Shown: positions 16,949 to 27,632, numbered from the stretch's first letter. The stretch is 64,000 bases of DNA from Vibrio astriarenae (GCF_010587385.1 NZ_CP047475.1:2604001-2668000), one strand, 5' to 3'. Made by a program: numbers and translations. The notes: a model not told the origin generated them from the letters alone.

Positions 16949-16960
16949 ATGGAGATGAAG

Positions 16961-17380
16961 ATGAAGCGAAGCAAACAGAAAGGATTTACTTTAATTGAGT
17001 TGATGATCGTAGTGGCGATTATTGGGGTGCTATCAGCTATTGCAGTGCCTGCGTACAAAAATTACGTTACAAAAAGTGAAGTCGCTTCTTCAGTCGCGAC
17101 TTTAAAGTCAATTATTACGCCTGCAGAATTATACTATCAAGAAAACGGTAGCTTTCCAGCAAGCGATTCAGACTTGAATGAAGTTGGTGTCGGCAATGCA
17201 TCCATTAAAAGTGGAACACTTTCTATCGGTAGTGATAATAAGAGTATTGAGTTAACTATTGATAGTATTTCTGGTGCGAAAGCAGTTATATCTCGAGACA
17301 GCAATACTGGTTGGTCATGCAGTGTAACAGGGCTTGGCTCATTATCGGCAGCTGCACCATCAAGTTGTCCACATAGCTAA
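16961..17380 (+). CDS. pilA: Type IV pilin major subunit PilA
   Basis: Structural pilin. The short leader MKRSKQKG is followed by the PilD cleavage site and the hydrophobic helix FTLIELMIVVAIIGVLSAIA, with Glu5 of the mature protein present. The mature C-terminus carries a Cys pair (WSCSV and SSCPHS) expected to form the D-region disulfide loop. I chose the third of three in-frame ATGs because GGAG lies 6 nt upstream; the product is then 139 residues. Codon use is visibly more AT-rich than in pilB. The stop overlaps the start of pilB (TAATG). Confidence 0.93.
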   Translation: MKRSKQKGFTLIELMIVVAIIGVLSAIAVPAYKNYVTKSEVASSVATLKSIITPAELYYQENGSFPASDSDLNEVGVGNASIKSGTLSIGSDNKSIELTIDSISGAKAVISRDSNTGWSCSVTGLGSLSAAAPSSCPHS

Positions 17381-19065
17381 TGCCAACTAACCTACCCTCA
17401 ATCTTGCGCCAAGCCAATCTCATCAGCTTGGCGCAGGAAAAGCAGGTGTTCGAGTATATTCAAAGCCAAGGTGGCAGCGCACCTCAGGCGATGCTCGACC
17501 TTCACCTGTTTGCTCCCAGTGAGCTCACCGAGCACATCAGCCAGCTATTTGGCTTGCCGGAAATCCAGCTTACTCGTTATACATACGCTGGACTTTGCCA
17601 ACAATTAGGACTGCGTGAGCTAATTTGCCGCTATCAGACTTTACCGATATCCAGCGATGGTCACACTCTCACCCTGGCCGTTTCAGATCCGACATACAAT
17701 GAAGTAGAAGACGAGTTTCGTTTTGCTACGGGGCAGCAAGTGGAAATGGTTTTGGCCGATCATCTTGCCTTGAAGGCTGCCATCCGGCGACTTTATGGTT
17801 CATCTTTGGAAAACTCGCAATCCAATATCAAAGAGATCAGCCAAGAAGAGCTGGTTGATCTCGTCGATATTGGTGAAGATGAACTCGATAACATGGAAGA
17901 TCTTAGCCAAGACGACTCCCCCGTGAGCCGCTTCATCAATCAAATTCTGCTCGACGCTGTGCGCAAGAAAGCCTCTGATATTCATTTCGAGCCCTATGAA
18001 AAGAGCTATCGGATCCGTTTACGCTGTGATGGTCTCTTAGTCGAAGTGCAGCAGCCATCATCACAATTGAGTCGCCGACTCTCTGCTCGCATAAAAATCC
18101 TCGCCAAACTGGATATCGCTGAGAGGCGCTTACCACAAGACGGTCGCATCAAGCTGCGCCTTAACACGCATACCGCTGTTGATATGCGTGTCTCCAGTCT
18201 ACCGACACTATGGGGAGAGAAGATCGTCCTGAGGATATTAGATAGTAGCGTAGCAAGTTTAGATATTGACAAGTTAGGGTATAACACCGCCCAGAAACAG
18301 CGCTATATGGATGCCCTAAAAAAGCCACAAGGCATGATCTTAATGACCGGGCCAACAGGCAGTGGCAAAACCGTTTCACTGTATGCTGGCCTCAAGGTCC
18401 TCAACACACCGGAAGTCAATATCTCCACCGCTGAAGACCCAGTAGAGATTAACCTTGCGGGGATCAATCAAGTACAGGTGCAGCCCAAAATCGGCTTTGG
18501 GTTTGCTCAGGCACTGCGATCATTCCTGCGTCAAGATCCGGATATCGTGATGGTTGGAGAGGTGCGAGATAAAGAGACGGCTGAAATCGCCGTCAAGGCG
18601 GCGCAAACTGGGCATCTAGTGCTTTCAACCCTGCACACTAACTCAGCTGCGGAGTCGATATTCCGCCTTAGTAATATGGGTATAGAACCCTATAATCTCG
18701 CCTCATCGCTTAGCTTGATAATAGCGCAACGCTTGGCTAGAAAGCTCTGCCCTCAATGCAAACAACCGCATCAAAACGTCTCCCTACTCAATGCTGTTGG
18801 CATCCACGACACTCATGGGATTTACCAAGCTCAACCCAGTGGCTGTAATGAGTGTAACTCCGGTTACGCAGGACGTATTGGTATCTATGAAGTCATGGCG
18901 TTTAATCAAGCATTGGTTGATGCACTACTCAAACGAGCCGGTGTGAATGAAATAGAGTCCATTGCCATAGCCAATGGTATGAGTACCCTCAAACAGTCTG
19001 GTATCGAGAAACTAAAACAAGGCGTCACTAGCCTACATGAACTTCAGCGCGTGCTTCACCTCTAG
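17380..19065 (+). CDS. pilB: Type IV pilus assembly ATPase PilB
   Basis: Hexameric cytoplasmic ATPase (GspE/PilB family) that powers pilus extension. An N-terminal MshEN-like domain (about 1-140) is followed by the ATPase core. Walker A GPTGSGKT is at residues 324-331, the Asp box and Walker B are in [20 protein letters not shown], and the His box is in [13 protein letters not shown]-terminal zinc-binding tetracysteine is split between LCPQCKQ and [11 protein letters not shown]. The length of 561 residues is normal. It overlaps pilA by 1 nt. Confidence 0.96.
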   Translation: MPTNLPSILRQANLISLAQEKQVFEYIQSQGGSAPQAMLDLHLFAPSELTEHISQLFGLPEIQLTRYTYAGLCQQLGLRELICRYQTLPISSDGHTLTLAVSDPTYNEVEDEFRFATGQQVEMVLADHLALKAAIRRLYGSSLENSQSNIKEISQEELVDLVDIGEDELDNMEDLSQDDSPVSRFINQILLDAVRKKASDIHFEPYEKSYRIRLRCDGLLVEVQQPSSQLSRRLSARIKILAKLDIAERRLPQDGRIKLRLNTHTAVDMRVSSLPTLWGEKIVLRILDSSVASLDIDKLGYNTAQKQRYMDALKKPQGMILMTGPTGSGKTVSLYAGLKVLNTPEVNISTAEDPVEINLAGINQVQVQPKIGFGFAQALRSFLRQDPDIVMVGEVRDKETAEIAVKAAQTGHLVLSTLHTNSAAESIFRLSNMGIEPYNLASSLSLIIAQRLARKLCPQCKQPHQNVSLLNAVGIHDTHGIYQAQPSGCNECNSGYAGRIGIYEVMAFNQALVDALLKRAGVNEIESIAIANGMSTLKQSGIEKLKQGVTSLHELQRVLHL

Positions 19066-19102
19066 CCTCTTACCTTTAACCTCTCGCCTTTCACCTATAA
19101 GC
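19066..19102 (+). repeat. Pyrimidine-rich degenerate tandem spacer between pilB and pilC
   Basis: Just past the pilB stop, 37 nt consist of loosely repeated CCTCTTACC / CCTCTCGCC / CTTTCACC units with very few purines. It has no start codon or hairpin. It lies in an untranslated gap between two genes that are otherwise tightly packed. Confidence 0.6.
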
Positions 19103-19114
19103 ATGGACGTCACA

Positions 19115-20341
19115 ATGACAGTATCTTCAGCAACACAACTCAAAAACTATCGTTGGCGTGGCATCAACAGTACCGGGAAAAAAGTCTCGGGGCAGATGCT
19201 CGCCCTTAATGAAGTGGAGGTACGAGATAAGCTCAAGGAACAGCATGTCAGTATTAAAAAGATCAAAAGAGGCAGTGTTTCACTGCTGACGAAGCTAACG
19301 CATCGCGTGAACAGCAAAGACATCACCCTACTCACGCGACAATTAGCCACTATGCTCACCACTGGTGTTCCTATCGTGCAAGTCCTCAAGCTTGTGGCTG
19401 ATAATCATCGTAAAGCGGAAATGAAATCGATATTGACGCAAATGAGTAAAGGCGTTGAAGCAGGGACTCCGATGTCAAAAGCAATGCGCACGGCCAGTGT
19501 TCATTTTGATGCGCTATATGTTGATCTTGTCGCGACGGGGGAACAGTCCGGTAACTTAGCTGAAGCCTTTGAGCGCTTGGCTACCTATCGGGAGAAGAGC
19601 GAACAGCTCCGAGCTAAAGTCATTAAAGCTCTGATTTATCCAACCATGGTGCTCGTGGTGGCGATGGGTGTCTCCTATCTGATGCTGACTATGGTTATTC
19701 CAGAATTTGAGTCCATGTTTAAAGGCTTTGGTGCACAGCTGCCTTGGTTTACACAAAAAGTGCTTTTACTTTCTCACTGGATTCAAGCGTACAGCCTTTG
19801 GCTCGTTGTGACCCTTTGTGCACTTTGCTATATCGGCCGACTCATTCGCAAACAGTCAGATATCATCAAGCTTCACACCAGTCGCCTTAGCCTAAAAATC
19901 CCCGTTATTGGAGAGGTACTCAGTAAAGCGTCTATCGCCAAATTCAGCCGTACCTTAGCCACAAGTTTTAGTGCTGGAATCCCAATCCTCTCAAGCCTCA
20001 AGACCTCCGGAAAAACATCTGGCAATACCCACTACCAACATGCCATTGATGCTGTGTACCGCGATACTGCAGCTGGCGTGCCTATGTATATTGCGATGCG
20101 TAACACACATGCCTTTCCTGAGATGGTATTGCAGATGGTGATGATTGGTGAAGAATCGGGAAAACTTGATGGCATGCTAAATAAAGTGGCGTCCATTTAT
20201 GAGTTTGAAGTCGATAACACCGTCGACAACCTCGGTAAGATTCTTGAGCCCTTGATTATTGTGTTTCTCGGCGTTGTGGTTGGTGGGTTAGTGGTCGCGA
20301 TGTATTTACCGATCTTTAACCTAATGAGTGTGTTAGGATAA
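19115..20341 (+). CDS. pilC: Type IV pilus inner-membrane platform protein PilC
   Basis: GspF/PilC-family polytopic inner-membrane protein that couples PilB to the growing pilus. Two T2SSF domains are visible: the first includes [20 protein letters not shown] and the second [19 protein letters not shown]. Membrane helices include [19 protein letters not shown] and a C-terminal one ([20 protein letters not shown]). An upstream ATG at 19103 is possible; I chose 19115 because the protein then begins a few residues before the conserved LKNYRWRGI, giving 408 residues, the usual length. The frame itself opens inside pilB. Confidence 0.93.
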   Translation: MTVSSATQLKNYRWRGINSTGKKVSGQMLALNEVEVRDKLKEQHVSIKKIKRGSVSLLTKLTHRVNSKDITLLTRQLATMLTTGVPIVQVLKLVADNHRKAEMKSILTQMSKGVEAGTPMSKAMRTASVHFDALYVDLVATGEQSGNLAEAFERLATYREKSEQLRAKVIKALIYPTMVLVVAMGVSYLMLTMVIPEFESMFKGFGAQLPWFTQKVLLLSHWIQAYSLWLVVTLCALCYIGRLIRKQSDIIKLHTSRLSLKIPVIGEVLSKASIAKFSRTLATSFSAGIPILSSLKTSGKTSGNTHYQHAIDAVYRDTAAGVPMYIAMRNTHAFPEMVLQMVMIGEESGKLDGMLNKVASIYEFEVDNTVDNLGKILEPLIIVFLGVVVGGLVVAMYLPIFNLMSVLG

Positions 20342-20437
20342 ACGCCAAGTTGAGTCACCAACGACATACGCTGGCAACTCACGCTAGATACGAGTTTAAG
20401 GGTTAGCTCGTGGTTTTCTCTAAATTTGAGTGCAGTT

Positions 20438-21304
20438 ATGGATGTGTTTATCTACTACCCGTGGTTATTTGTGGTTTTCGCTACGGTGTTTGGTCTCATT
20501 GTTGGCAGCTTTTTAAATGTGGTGATCTTCCGTCTACCCAAAATGATGGAGCTTGACTGGCGTAGAGAATGCGCCGAGTATTTCCCTGAATACAAGATTC
20601 CAAAACCCACAGAAACACTCACGCTAAGTAAACCAAACTCAACGTGCCAGAGCTGCAAAACCCCTATCCGCATCATTGATAACATTCCTGTGATTAGCTG
20701 GCTCTTGCTGCGCGGGCGCTGCCACAAATGCAAAAGCAAGATAAGCCCTCGCTACCCACTGATTGAAACCTTAACCGCCATACTCTGCTATTTAGTTGCG
20801 ACACATTTTGGCTTTAGTGGCTATGGGGTAGCGCTGCTATTTTTTACCTTCGTCCTCATCGCAGCCACGTTTATCGATCTCGATACCATGCTGCTACCGG
20901 ATCAACTGACGTTACCCTTGATGTGGGGAGGTATTGCGCTCGCGTTATTTGAGATCAGCCCAGTCACATTGCAAGACAGCGTCATCGGAGCCATGGCAGG
21001 CTATCTATCACTCTGGAGCATCTATTGGGGCTTCAAACTCCTTACTGGTAAAGAGGGGATGGGCTATGGTGATTTCAAACTACTTGCCGCTCTTGGCGCA
21101 TGGCTTGGTTGGCAAGCACTACCCATGATCATCCTGCTCTCTTCTGTTGTCGGACTCATCTTCGGCATCATTCAATTACGCCTGCAGAAACAGGGGATTG
21201 AGAAAGCCTTCCCATTTGGGCCATATCTTGCTATCGCTGGTTGGGTGGCGATGCTGTGGGGAGAGCAAATCTTGTCTGTCTACTGGGGTTACGTTTTAGG
21301 ATAA
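20438..21304 (+). CDS. pilD: Prepilin peptidase / N-methyltransferase PilD
   Basis: Bifunctional inner-membrane aspartyl protease (GspO/PilD, A24 family) that cleaves and methylates type IV prepilins and type II secretion pseudopilins. The zinc-binding cytoplasmic loop has two CxxC pairs (CQSCKTP and CHKCKSK). The catalytic Asp residues are in [11 protein letters not shown] and GYGDFKLLA. Several hydrophobic helices are present. The frame opens with TTG at 20426; the ATG at 20438 has GAG 7 nt upstream and is preferred (288 residues). It is followed by coaE after 4 nt. Confidence 0.95.
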   Translation: MDVFIYYPWLFVVFATVFGLIVGSFLNVVIFRLPKMMELDWRRECAEYFPEYKIPKPTETLTLSKPNSTCQSCKTPIRIIDNIPVISWLLLRGRCHKCKSKISPRYPLIETLTAILCYLVATHFGFSGYGVALLFFTFVLIAATFIDLDTMLLPDQLTLPLMWGGIALALFEISPVTLQDSVIGAMAGYLSLWSIYWGFKLLTGKEGMGYGDFKLLAALGAWLGWQALPMIILLSSVVGLIFGIIQLRLQKQGIEKAFPFGPYLAIAGWVAMLWGEQILSVYWGYVLG

Positions 21305-21308
21305 ATTT

Positions 21309-21929
21309 ATGCCGTTTGTTGTTGGATTAACAGGAGGGATTGCCAGTGGAAAGACCACCGTCGCTGATCTCTTCCATCAAAACTTCGCCATCGATATCGT
21401 CGATGCCGATATTATTGCGCGCCAAGTGGTTGAACCGAATACTGAAGGGCTTGATGCGATTGTGGGCAAGTTTGGTGCTGATATTTTGCAAGACGATGGT
21501 TGCCTGAACAGACGTAAGCTACGTGAAAAGGTGTTCTCATCACCACAAGATAAGCAATGGTTGAATGACACCTTACACCCATTGATCCGTTCGGAAATGG
21601 CGCATCAGGTAGAACTCGCACAATCTGATTATGTGCTGTTAGTTATCCCGCTAATGGTCGAAGGCGGCCTTCAATCCATGACTGATTGCGTGCTGGTTAT
21701 TGACGTTGATGAAGAGACTCAAATCACACGAACGATGCAGCGTGATAACGTCTCGCGTGAACAAGCACTTAACATTGTCAACTCTCAGGCAAATCGACAA
21801 GAAAGACTAGCTATTGCCGACGAGATCATTAAAAATAATGGTCATACTGACAGTTTATTACCACAGATCGAGGCGCTGCACGCAAGGTTTGTGGCATTGA
21901 GAAAAAACCGTCAACAAGGAACGTTGTAG
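21309..21929 (+). CDS. coaE: Dephospho-CoA kinase
   Basis: Last step of CoA synthesis: ATP-dependent 3'-phosphorylation of dephospho-CoA. The P-loop GLTGGIASGKTT is at residues 6-17, followed by DIVDADIIARQVVEP, the substrate-binding DAD motif. The length of 206 residues is standard. It is packed directly behind pilD and ahead of zapD, as in other gammaproteobacteria. Confidence 0.95.
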   Translation: MPFVVGLTGGIASGKTTVADLFHQNFAIDIVDADIIARQVVEPNTEGLDAIVGKFGADILQDDGCLNRRKLREKVFSSPQDKQWLNDTLHPLIRSEMAHQVELAQSDYVLLVIPLMVEGGLQSMTDCVLVIDVDEETQITRTMQRDNVSREQALNIVNSQANRQERLAIADEIIKNNGHTDSLLPQIEALHARFVALRKNRQQGTL

Positions 21930-21953
21930 ACACGGTTTAATAAGGCAGATTGA

Positions 21954-22694
21954 ATGAGCGTAACCAAGTTTGAACACCCACTAAATGAGAAAACACGCAT
22001 TTACTTGCGAGTGGAATCCCTGCTCAACACGTTAACCTCATCATCGAGTTTCGAAATTCGCGACCACCACTTACTTTTCTTTCGCTCACTGTTTGATCTG
22101 CTTGAGATCTTTGATCAGATTCAGCTTAAAAGTGAACTGGCAAAAGACTTAGAGAAGCAACGTCTCACCTATAAAAGCTGGCTGAACATTGAAGGTGTGA
22201 ACCAAGAGATGTTAGGGAAGATTCTCAATGATATCGACTTGGTTCACTCAAGTCTGTTATCTGCCGAACGCTTTGGTCACTCCCTAAAAGAGGACCGCTT
22301 CTTAAGCACGATTCGCCAACGCTTTAATCTGCCTGGTGGCGCTTGTTGTTTCGATCTACCTGCACTTCACCATTGGCTGCACTCAAGCGTCGATGAAAAG
22401 CAGGCGGATGTTCAGCGCTGGCTTGGTAGCCTTGAACCACTCAAAGACGCGCTAAGCCTGTGGCTCAAACTGACGCGTGAAACGGGCCAATTCCGTAATC
22501 AACAAGCCAACAATGGCTTTTTCCAGAGCGATGCTGAAGAGGCAAACATACTGCGCCTAAACATCCCTCTTCACTACGGTGCCTATCCAATGATCTCTGG
22601 CCACAAGAACCGTTTTGCGATTAAGTTTCTCGACTTTCGTACAGGGCAAGCCGTCAATCAAGACATTACATTCGAACTAGCCGTTTGCAGCTAA
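21954..22694 (+). CDS. zapD: Cell division protein ZapD
   Basis: Cytoplasmic protein (formerly YacF, DUF1342) that binds the C-terminal tail of FtsZ and bundles protofilaments. It is identified from its N-terminal [16 protein letters not shown] and the conserved [20 protein letters not shown], and from its place between coaE and yacG. The length of 246 residues is usual for the family. No membrane segments are seen. Confidence 0.94.
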   Translation: MSVTKFEHPLNEKTRIYLRVESLLNTLTSSSSFEIRDHHLLFFRSLFDLLEIFDQIQLKSELAKDLEKQRLTYKSWLNIEGVNQEMLGKILNDIDLVHSSLLSAERFGHSLKEDRFLSTIRQRFNLPGGACCFDLPALHHWLHSSVDEKQADVQRWLGSLEPLKDALSLWLKLTRETGQFRNQQANNGFFQSDAEEANILRLNIPLHYGAYPMISGHKNRFAIKFLDFRTGQAVNQDITFELAVCS

Positions 22695-22741
22695 ACTTGT
22701 ATTAATCACTTTTTCCAAAAGCCATCTTCTAAGAGCTCACC

Positions 22742-22939
22742 ATGACTAAGAAAATAACCATCGTTCCATGCCCGCAGTGCGGTGCCGATGTGGAATGGGG
22801 CGAACAAAGCCCACATCGCCCTTTTTGCAGTAAGCAGTGCCAAATGATTGATTTTGGCGAATGGGCCGATGAAGAGAACAGCATTCCAGGCGCGCCAGAT
22901 ATGTCTGATGCGGATGGATGGTCGGAAGATCAGTATTAG
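22742..22939 (+). CDS. yacG: DNA gyrase inhibitor YacG (zinc protein)
   Basis: Small zinc-binding protein that in E. coli binds GyrB and inhibits gyrase. Of 65 residues, four cysteines (Cys10, Cys13, Cys29, Cys33) form the CPxC...CSxxC zinc site. The tail is acidic ([10 protein letters not shown]). It ends the coaE-zapD-yacG group. Confidence 0.94.
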   Translation: MTKKITIVPCPQCGADVEWGEQSPHRPFCSKQCQMIDFGEWADEENSIPGAPDMSDADGWSEDQY

Positions 22940-22970
22940 GGTAGGAAAACCTGTATTCTGTATACCGCAT

Positions 22971-23001
22971 AAAAAAACGGAGGCCAATGGCCTCCGTTTT
23001 T
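22971..23001. terminator. Bidirectional terminator yacG / rplS
   Basis: An 8-bp GC-rich stem CGGAGGCC / GGCCTCCG with a 3-nt loop is flanked by an A-tract on the left and a T-tract on the right. It can stop yacG on the plus strand and the rpsP-rplS operon on the minus strand. Confidence 0.92.
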
Positions 23002-23022
23002 ATGAGAACGCTATAAATAGCA

Positions 23023-23376
23023 TTACTTCTTAGCAAGCTTCTCTTTGATACGAGCTGACTTACCAGAACGCTCACGTAGGTAGTACAACTTGGCACGACG
23101 TACTGCACCACGGCGTTTAACTTCAATGCTATCAACCATTGGAGAGTGAGTTTGGAACGTACGCTCAACACCTTCACCGTTCGAGATCTTACGAACTGTG
23201 AATGCTGAGTGAAGGCCACGGTTACGAATAGCGATTACAACGCCTTCGAACGCCTGTAGACGCTCACGGTCACCTTCTTTAACTTTAACTTGAACTACTA
23301 CAGTGTCACCAGGTGCGAATGTAGGTAGGTCTTGTTTCATTTGCTCTTGCTCAAGAGCTTTGATGATGTTACTCAT
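23023..23376 (-). CDS. rplS: 50S ribosomal protein L19
   Basis: Ribosomal large-subunit protein at the 30S-50S interface. It is 117 residues and begins [38 protein letters not shown] and [19 protein letters not shown] are typical. It is the last gene of rpsP-rimM-trmD-rplS. Confidence 0.97.
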   Translation of the reverse strand: MSNIIKALEQEQMKQDLPTFAPGDTVVVQVKVKEGDRERLQAFEGVVIAIRNRGLHSAFTVRKISNGEGVERTFQTHSPMVDSIEVKRRGAVRRAKLYYLRERSGKSARIKEKLAKK

Positions 23377-23421
23377 TTTATTTAATTCCTAGAATAAACT
23401 GATACTAATTTAAATAGGTCA

Positions 23422-24174
23422 CTAACTGTTTTGCTGAGAACGATTCTCTTTGATGAACTCAACCAACAGCTGTTCCTGTTCGTCAGTCAGAGCTAGGTTT
23501 TCCAGGAGCTCTGGTCTTCTTAGCCAAGTACGGCCTAGCGACTGCTTTAATCGCCAGCGACGAATGTCCTTATGGTTGCCAGACTTGAGTACCGCTGGTA
23601 CATCTTGTCCTTCTAACACTTCAGGACGTGTGTAGTGAGGGCAGTCCAGTAAACCATTTGCAAAAGAGTCCTCTTCTGCTGACGCAAAATCACCCAATAC
23701 ATCCGGTACAAACCTTGATACTGAGTCAATCAACGTCATGGCTGGAATCTCACCACCCGTCATCACAAAATCACCGATTGACCATTCTTCGTCAACCTCA
23801 GATTGAATGATGCGTTCATCTACCCCTTCGTAGCGACCACAAATAAGAAGCAGGTTCTCGTTTGTTGCCAACTCTTCAACCCCTTGCTGGTCGAGCTTGC
23901 GACCTTGGGGTGATAGGTAAATGACTTTCGTCTTACCCGGTGCGGCCTGTTTTGCTGCATGAATGGCATCGCGCAAAGGCTGTACCATCATCAACATACC
24001 CGGTCCACCACCGTAAGGTCTATCATCAACAGTGCGATGCTTATCGTGAGTGAAATCGCGAGGATTCCATGTCTCAATCGATAAGAGACCTTTTTTAACC
24101 GCTTGACCTGTTACTCCATAGTCAGTAACACTGCGGAACATTTCAGGAAACAGGCTTATAACGCCAACCCACAT
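23422..24174 (-). CDS. trmD: tRNA (guanine-N1)-methyltransferase TrmD
   Basis: SAM-dependent SPOUT-family enzyme that makes m1G37 in tRNAs with a G at position 36 and so prevents frameshifting. It begins [13 protein letters not shown]; the trefoil-knot cofactor site contains [23 protein letters not shown] and [11 protein letters not shown]. It has 250 residues, as expected. It lies between rimM and rplS. Confidence 0.97.
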   Translation of the reverse strand: MWVGVISLFPEMFRSVTDYGVTGQAVKKGLLSIETWNPRDFTHDKHRTVDDRPYGGGPGMLMMVQPLRDAIHAAKQAAPGKTKVIYLSPQGRKLDQQGVEELATNENLLLICGRYEGVDERIIQSEVDEEWSIGDFVMTGGEIPAMTLIDSVSRFVPDVLGDFASAEEDSFANGLLDCPHYTRPEVLEGQDVPAVLKSGNHKDIRRWRLKQSLGRTWLRRPELLENLALTDEQEQLLVEFIKENRSQQNS

Positions 24175-24198
24175 GCTCTATCGCCCTATTACTTAGAG

Positions 24199-24729
24199 TT
24201 AGAATCCAGGATCCCAGTCAACTTCGATCCGTTGAGCTTCGCGATCAACTTTAATGATCACTTGCTCTTCAAGGAACGGGATTAGTCGTTCCTTTTGTCC
24301 GAAAGCATCTTTCAGATTCGCTTTAACCACCAAAACATCATTCGAGCCAGTCTCTAGAATGTCTGAAACGACACCTAGGTCGTAACCTTTTGTGGTTACT
24401 ACTTGCATACCGAACAATTCACGCCAGTAGAATTCATCTTCTGACAGTTCAGGCAGTACCGCTGGGTCAATAGCGATTTCAAAGTTCGTCATGAGATGTG
24501 CGTCTTCACGTACATCGAGACCTTCCAGCTTAGCCACCATACCTTTGTTATGGCGCTTCCAGCTTTCTACTTTGTACTCGACCCACTCACCCTTCTGTTT
24601 AATAAACCAAGGGCTGTAATCGAAAATACTTTCAGATTCATCTGTGAAAGAAAAAACTTTAAGCCAGCCACGAATGCCATAGGTAGCACCAAACTTGCCT
24701 ACAACAATTTTTTCGTCTTGCTTGCTCAT
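24199..24729 (-). CDS. rimM: Ribosome maturation factor RimM
   Basis: Assists 30S maturation by binding ribosomal protein S19. An N-terminal RimM barrel ([20 protein letters not shown]) is followed by a PRC barrel ([20 protein letters not shown]), and it ends EVDWDPGF. The frame is open back to 24765, but that TTG abuts the rpsP stop. The ATG at 24729 (MSKQDEK, 176 residues) has GAAGG about 10 nt upstream and fits the family; an ATG at 24747 is the alternative. Confidence 0.95.
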   Translation of the reverse strand: MSKQDEKIVVGKFGATYGIRGWLKVFSFTDESESIFDYSPWFIKQKGEWVEYKVESWKRHNKGMVAKLEGLDVREDAHLMTNFEIAIDPAVLPELSEDEFYWRELFGMQVVTTKGYDLGVVSDILETGSNDVLVVKANLKDAFGQKERLIPFLEEQVIIKVDREAQRIEVDWDPGF

Positions 24730-24765
24730 TGTTTCTTTGCCTTCCATCGATTTTAAGCTGTTCAA

Positions 24766-25014
24766 TTAAGCCGCTTTTTGAGCGTCTTTAACTAGCTTAG
24801 CAACGCGGTCAGATACAGATGCGCCTTGACCAACCCAGTGGTTAACACGATCTAGGTCTAGACGTAGACCTTCTTCTTGACCTTTAGCAGTTGGGTTGAA
24901 GAAACCAACTTTCTCGATGAAACGGCCAGTTGCTGCGTTACGGCTGTCCGCAACTACGATTTGATAGAATGGACGCTTCTTAGCGCCGTGACGTGCCAAA
25001 CGAATGGTTACCAT
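24766..25014 (-). CDS. rpsP: 30S ribosomal protein S16
   Basis: Small-subunit protein of 82 residues with the family start [20 protein letters not shown]. It is the first gene of the rpsP-rimM-trmD-rplS operon, behind a strong promoter at 25109-25136. Confidence 0.97.
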   Translation of the reverse strand: MVTIRLARHGAKKRPFYQIVVADSRNAATGRFIEKVGFFNPTAKGQEEGLRLDLDRVNHWVGQGASVSDRVAKLVKDAQKAA

Positions 25015-25108
25015 GTCGTCCTCTTTGCTTTTTCAAAAATAAAATTAACCCCAAGAACCGCTTCAAAATAAAACAGTATGGGGTCTCGTGCCAAAATAAA
25101 GCTCCGGA

Positions 25109-25136
25109 ATTTTACTCTTATTCCAGATCAATGCAA
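25109..25136 (-). promoter_or_regulatory. Predicted sigma-70 promoter of rpsP operon
   Basis: On the minus strand, TTGCAT (25131-25136) and TAAAAT (25109-25114) are separated by 16 nt. They are followed by TCCGGAGC, a GC-rich discriminator typical of growth-rate-controlled ribosomal promoters. Confidence 0.65.
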
Positions 25137-25233
25137 GGTGTTTAGCTATTTTTTCACCAACATAAAACCAATGTTTAGTTTGTGACCTAGCTAACACCTT
25201 GAAAATAAATATGCTGAAAGGTTAATGGCTGAA

Positions 25234-26625
25234 TTAGCGACCGAATGGATTGAAGCCGCCGCCTCCGCCCATGCCACCCATTCCGCCCATCATGCCTTGC
25301 ATGTTGCGCATCATGCCTTTCATGCCACCCTTCTGCATCTTCTTCATCATTTTCTGCATCTGAGTGAACTGCTTGAGCAGTTTGTTGACGTCTTGCACCT
25401 GAGTACCGGAACCCGCTGCAATACGCTTTTTGCGTGAACCTTTGATAAGTTCTGGACGTTGACGCTCTTTCATCGTCATTGAGTTGATGATGGCTTCCAT
25501 CTGCTTAAACATCTTGTCGTCAACTTGGTCTTTGACGTTATCAGGCAAATTACCCATGCCAGGCAGTTTATCCATCATGCCCATCATGCCGCCCATGTTT
25601 TGCATCTGACCGAGTTGCTCACGGAAGTCTTCTAGGTCAAAACCTTTCTTCTCTTTGAACTTCTTCGCCAGTTTTTCCGCTTTCTCTTGGTCAACGTTCT
25701 TTTGCAGATCTTCGATCAGCGACAGAACATCACCCATGCCGAGAATTCGAGACGCGATACGGTCTGGATGAAACGGCTCTAGCGCGTCAGTTTTTTCACC
25801 AACACCCAAGAATTTAATTGGCTTGCCTGTAATGTGGCGGACAGATAACGCAGCACCACCGCGTGCATCACCATCAACTTTAGTTAGGATGACGCCCGTT
25901 AGTGGCAGTGTGTCACCAAATGCTTTTGCCGTATTCGCCGCATCTTGACCCGTCATAGCATCAACAACAAAGAGTGTCTCAACAGGGTTAATCGCTTGGT
26001 GAAGATCTTTGATCTCCGCCATCATCTCTTCATCAACGGCGAGACGACCTGCGGTATCCACCAGCAGCACGTCGTAGAATTTCTTCTTAGCATGGTCGAT
26101 CGCCGCATTGGCAATATCGATAGGCTTTTGGTCTGCAGACGACGGGAAGAAATCAACGCCGATGTCACCCGCTAGAGTTTCAAGCTGCTTAATTGCCGCA
26201 GGACGGTAAACGTCGGCAGAAACAACCAAAACTTTCTTTTTGTCACGCTCTTTAAGAAGCTTAGACAGCTTGCCCACACTGGTGGTTTTACCCGCACCCT
26301 GTAGACCAGCCATAAGAATGACGGCTGGCGGCTGAGCCGCAAGATTTAGAGCCTCATTCGACTCCCCCATCACGGCTTCTAGCTCACGCTGAACAATCTT
26401 GATGAACTCTTGACCTGGCGTTAGAGATTTAGAAACCTCTACACCGACTGCGCCCTCTTTTACTCGCTTGATGAAGTCGCGAACAACAGGCAGCGCTACA
26501 TCTGCTTCAAGCAACGCCATGCGCACTTCGCGCAGGGTGTCCTTAATATTGTCTTCGGTCAGTCGACCTTTGCCGCTGAGGTTTTTCAGCGTCTTGGATA
26601 AACGATCCGTTAAATTATCAAACAT
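25234..26625 (-). CDS. ffh: Signal recognition particle protein Ffh
   Basis: GTPase that with 4.5S RNA targets membrane proteins to FtsY/SecYEG. N and G domains: GLQGAGKTTSVGKL is the P-loop, DTAGRL is G3, TKVDGDARGG is G4, followed by the Met-rich M domain. The C-terminus is unusually rich in Met and Gly (MMRNMQGMMGGMGGMGGGGG), typical for Ffh. It has 463 residues. It lies upstream of the rpsP operon on the same strand. Confidence 0.97.
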   Translation of the reverse strand: MFDNLTDRLSKTLKNLSGKGRLTEDNIKDTLREVRMALLEADVALPVVRDFIKRVKEGAVGVEVSKSLTPGQEFIKIVQRELEAVMGESNEALNLAAQPPAVILMAGLQGAGKTTSVGKLSKLLKERDKKKVLVVSADVYRPAAIKQLETLAGDIGVDFFPSSADQKPIDIANAAIDHAKKKFYDVLLVDTAGRLAVDEEMMAEIKDLHQAINPVETLFVVDAMTGQDAANTAKAFGDTLPLTGVILTKVDGDARGGAALSVRHITGKPIKFLGVGEKTDALEPFHPDRIASRILGMGDVLSLIEDLQKNVDQEKAEKLAKKFKEKKGFDLEDFREQLGQMQNMGGMMGMMDKLPGMGNLPDNVKDQVDDKMFKQMEAIINSMTMKERQRPELIKGSRKKRIAAGSGTQVQDVNKLLKQFTQMQKMMKKMQKGGMKGMMRNMQGMMGGMGGMGGGGGFNPFGR

Positions 26626-26837
26626 CTTTCTCTCTTCGCTTTTGTGCGATCATTACCGTGAGTATACCTTAGCCAACCTCGGCTTCACACCCTTGCGACT
26701 TGATCGATGAAGAAATCACCCATTAATGGTCAAGATTGCCGATAGCTCCAAACAGGGATGCGAGTTATACTACTGACATTAAAGTAAGAAATAAGCTTAC
26801 TGTTCTAACCAAGACGCTAAGAGAATACTCTAGAATA

Positions 26838-27632
26838 ATGGACCAAATAATCGCTCTTGCTGCTGCCCTGTTTTATGGTGCGGCCATCGCAACCATCATT
26901 CCCGGACTGATTCATCAAACAGGGATTCGCTCAAAAGCAGTACTGATCAGTGCTGTTTCTGCTTTATTGCTTCACGGCTGGTTGTTGAGTGATTTGATAT
27001 TTGCTGGATCAGGTCAGAACCTGAGAATACTCAACGTTGCCTCACTGATTAGCTTTATTGTCACCTTTGTTTTAAGCCTCTCAATGCTCAAAATTCGCGT
27101 CTGGTTCTTGCTTCCAGTGGCTTATGGTTTTGCCATCATCAATCTGTTGGCATCGGCATTTTTGCCTGGCTCCTTCATCACTCACCTTGAGCATGCCCCA
27201 AGCCTGCTTATTCATATTTCTTTAGCCTTATTCGCCTATTCTACTCTGACGATTGGTGCTCTCTACGCGCTTCAGCTTGCTTGGTTAGACCAAAAACTAA
27301 AGAAAAAGAAAGCCTTGGCCATCAACCCAAACTTGCCACCATTGATGCTTGTTGAGCGCCAGCTGTTCAAAATTATTACTGTCGGCACAGTACTACTGAC
27401 TTTAACTCTCATGACTGGCTATGGCTTCGTGTATGACATGTTTGCTCAAGGCAAAGCCCACAAAGCCGTGCTCTCGTTTATCGCTTGGGTTGTTTACGTC
27501 GTTTTACTCTGGGGCCACTACCATAAAGGCTGGCGTGGCAAGAAAATCACTTGGTTTGCCCTTGCTGGCGCCGCACTGTTAACACTGGCCTACTTCGGCA
27601 GTCGTTTCGTACGAGAGATCATCCTGACCTAG
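26838..27632 (+). CDS. ypjD: CcsA/YpjD-like cytochrome c assembly family membrane protein
   Basis: Polytopic inner-membrane protein related to the haem-handling CcsA/HemX family; in E. coli ypjD also sits beside ffh. Eight or so hydrophobic stretches can be seen (for example IIALAAALFYGAAIATIIPG and LLIHISLALFAYSTLTIGAL). The frame opens at 26736, but the ATG at 26838 starts at the first membrane helix and gives 264 residues. Its exact role is not settled; it has been linked to CorB-type proteins, and the next gene here is corB-like. Confidence 0.85.
   Translation: MDQIIALAAALFYGAAIATIIPGLIHQTGIRSKAVLISAVSALLLHGWLLSDLIFAGSGQNLRILNVASLISFIVTFVLSLSMLKIRVWFLLPVAYGFAIINLLASAFLPGSFITHLEHAPSLLIHISLALFAYSTLTIGALYALQLAWLDQKLKKKKALAINPNLPPLMLVERQLFKIITVGTVLLTLTLMTGYGFVYDMFAQGKAHKAVLSFIAWVVYVVLLWGHYHKGWRGKKITWFALAGAALLTLAYFGSRFVREIILT

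Noticed and set aside
16715..16960. N-terminal extension of pilA (open frame from 16715)
   Set aside because: The prepilin leader and an ideally spaced GGAG place the start at 16961; the upstream peptide would destroy the leader and overlaps the nadC terminator.
16798..17058. Minus-strand ORF opposite the pilA start
   Set aside because: Its downstream part is the complement of the conserved pilin helix and it has no recognisable motif; most likely a shadow.
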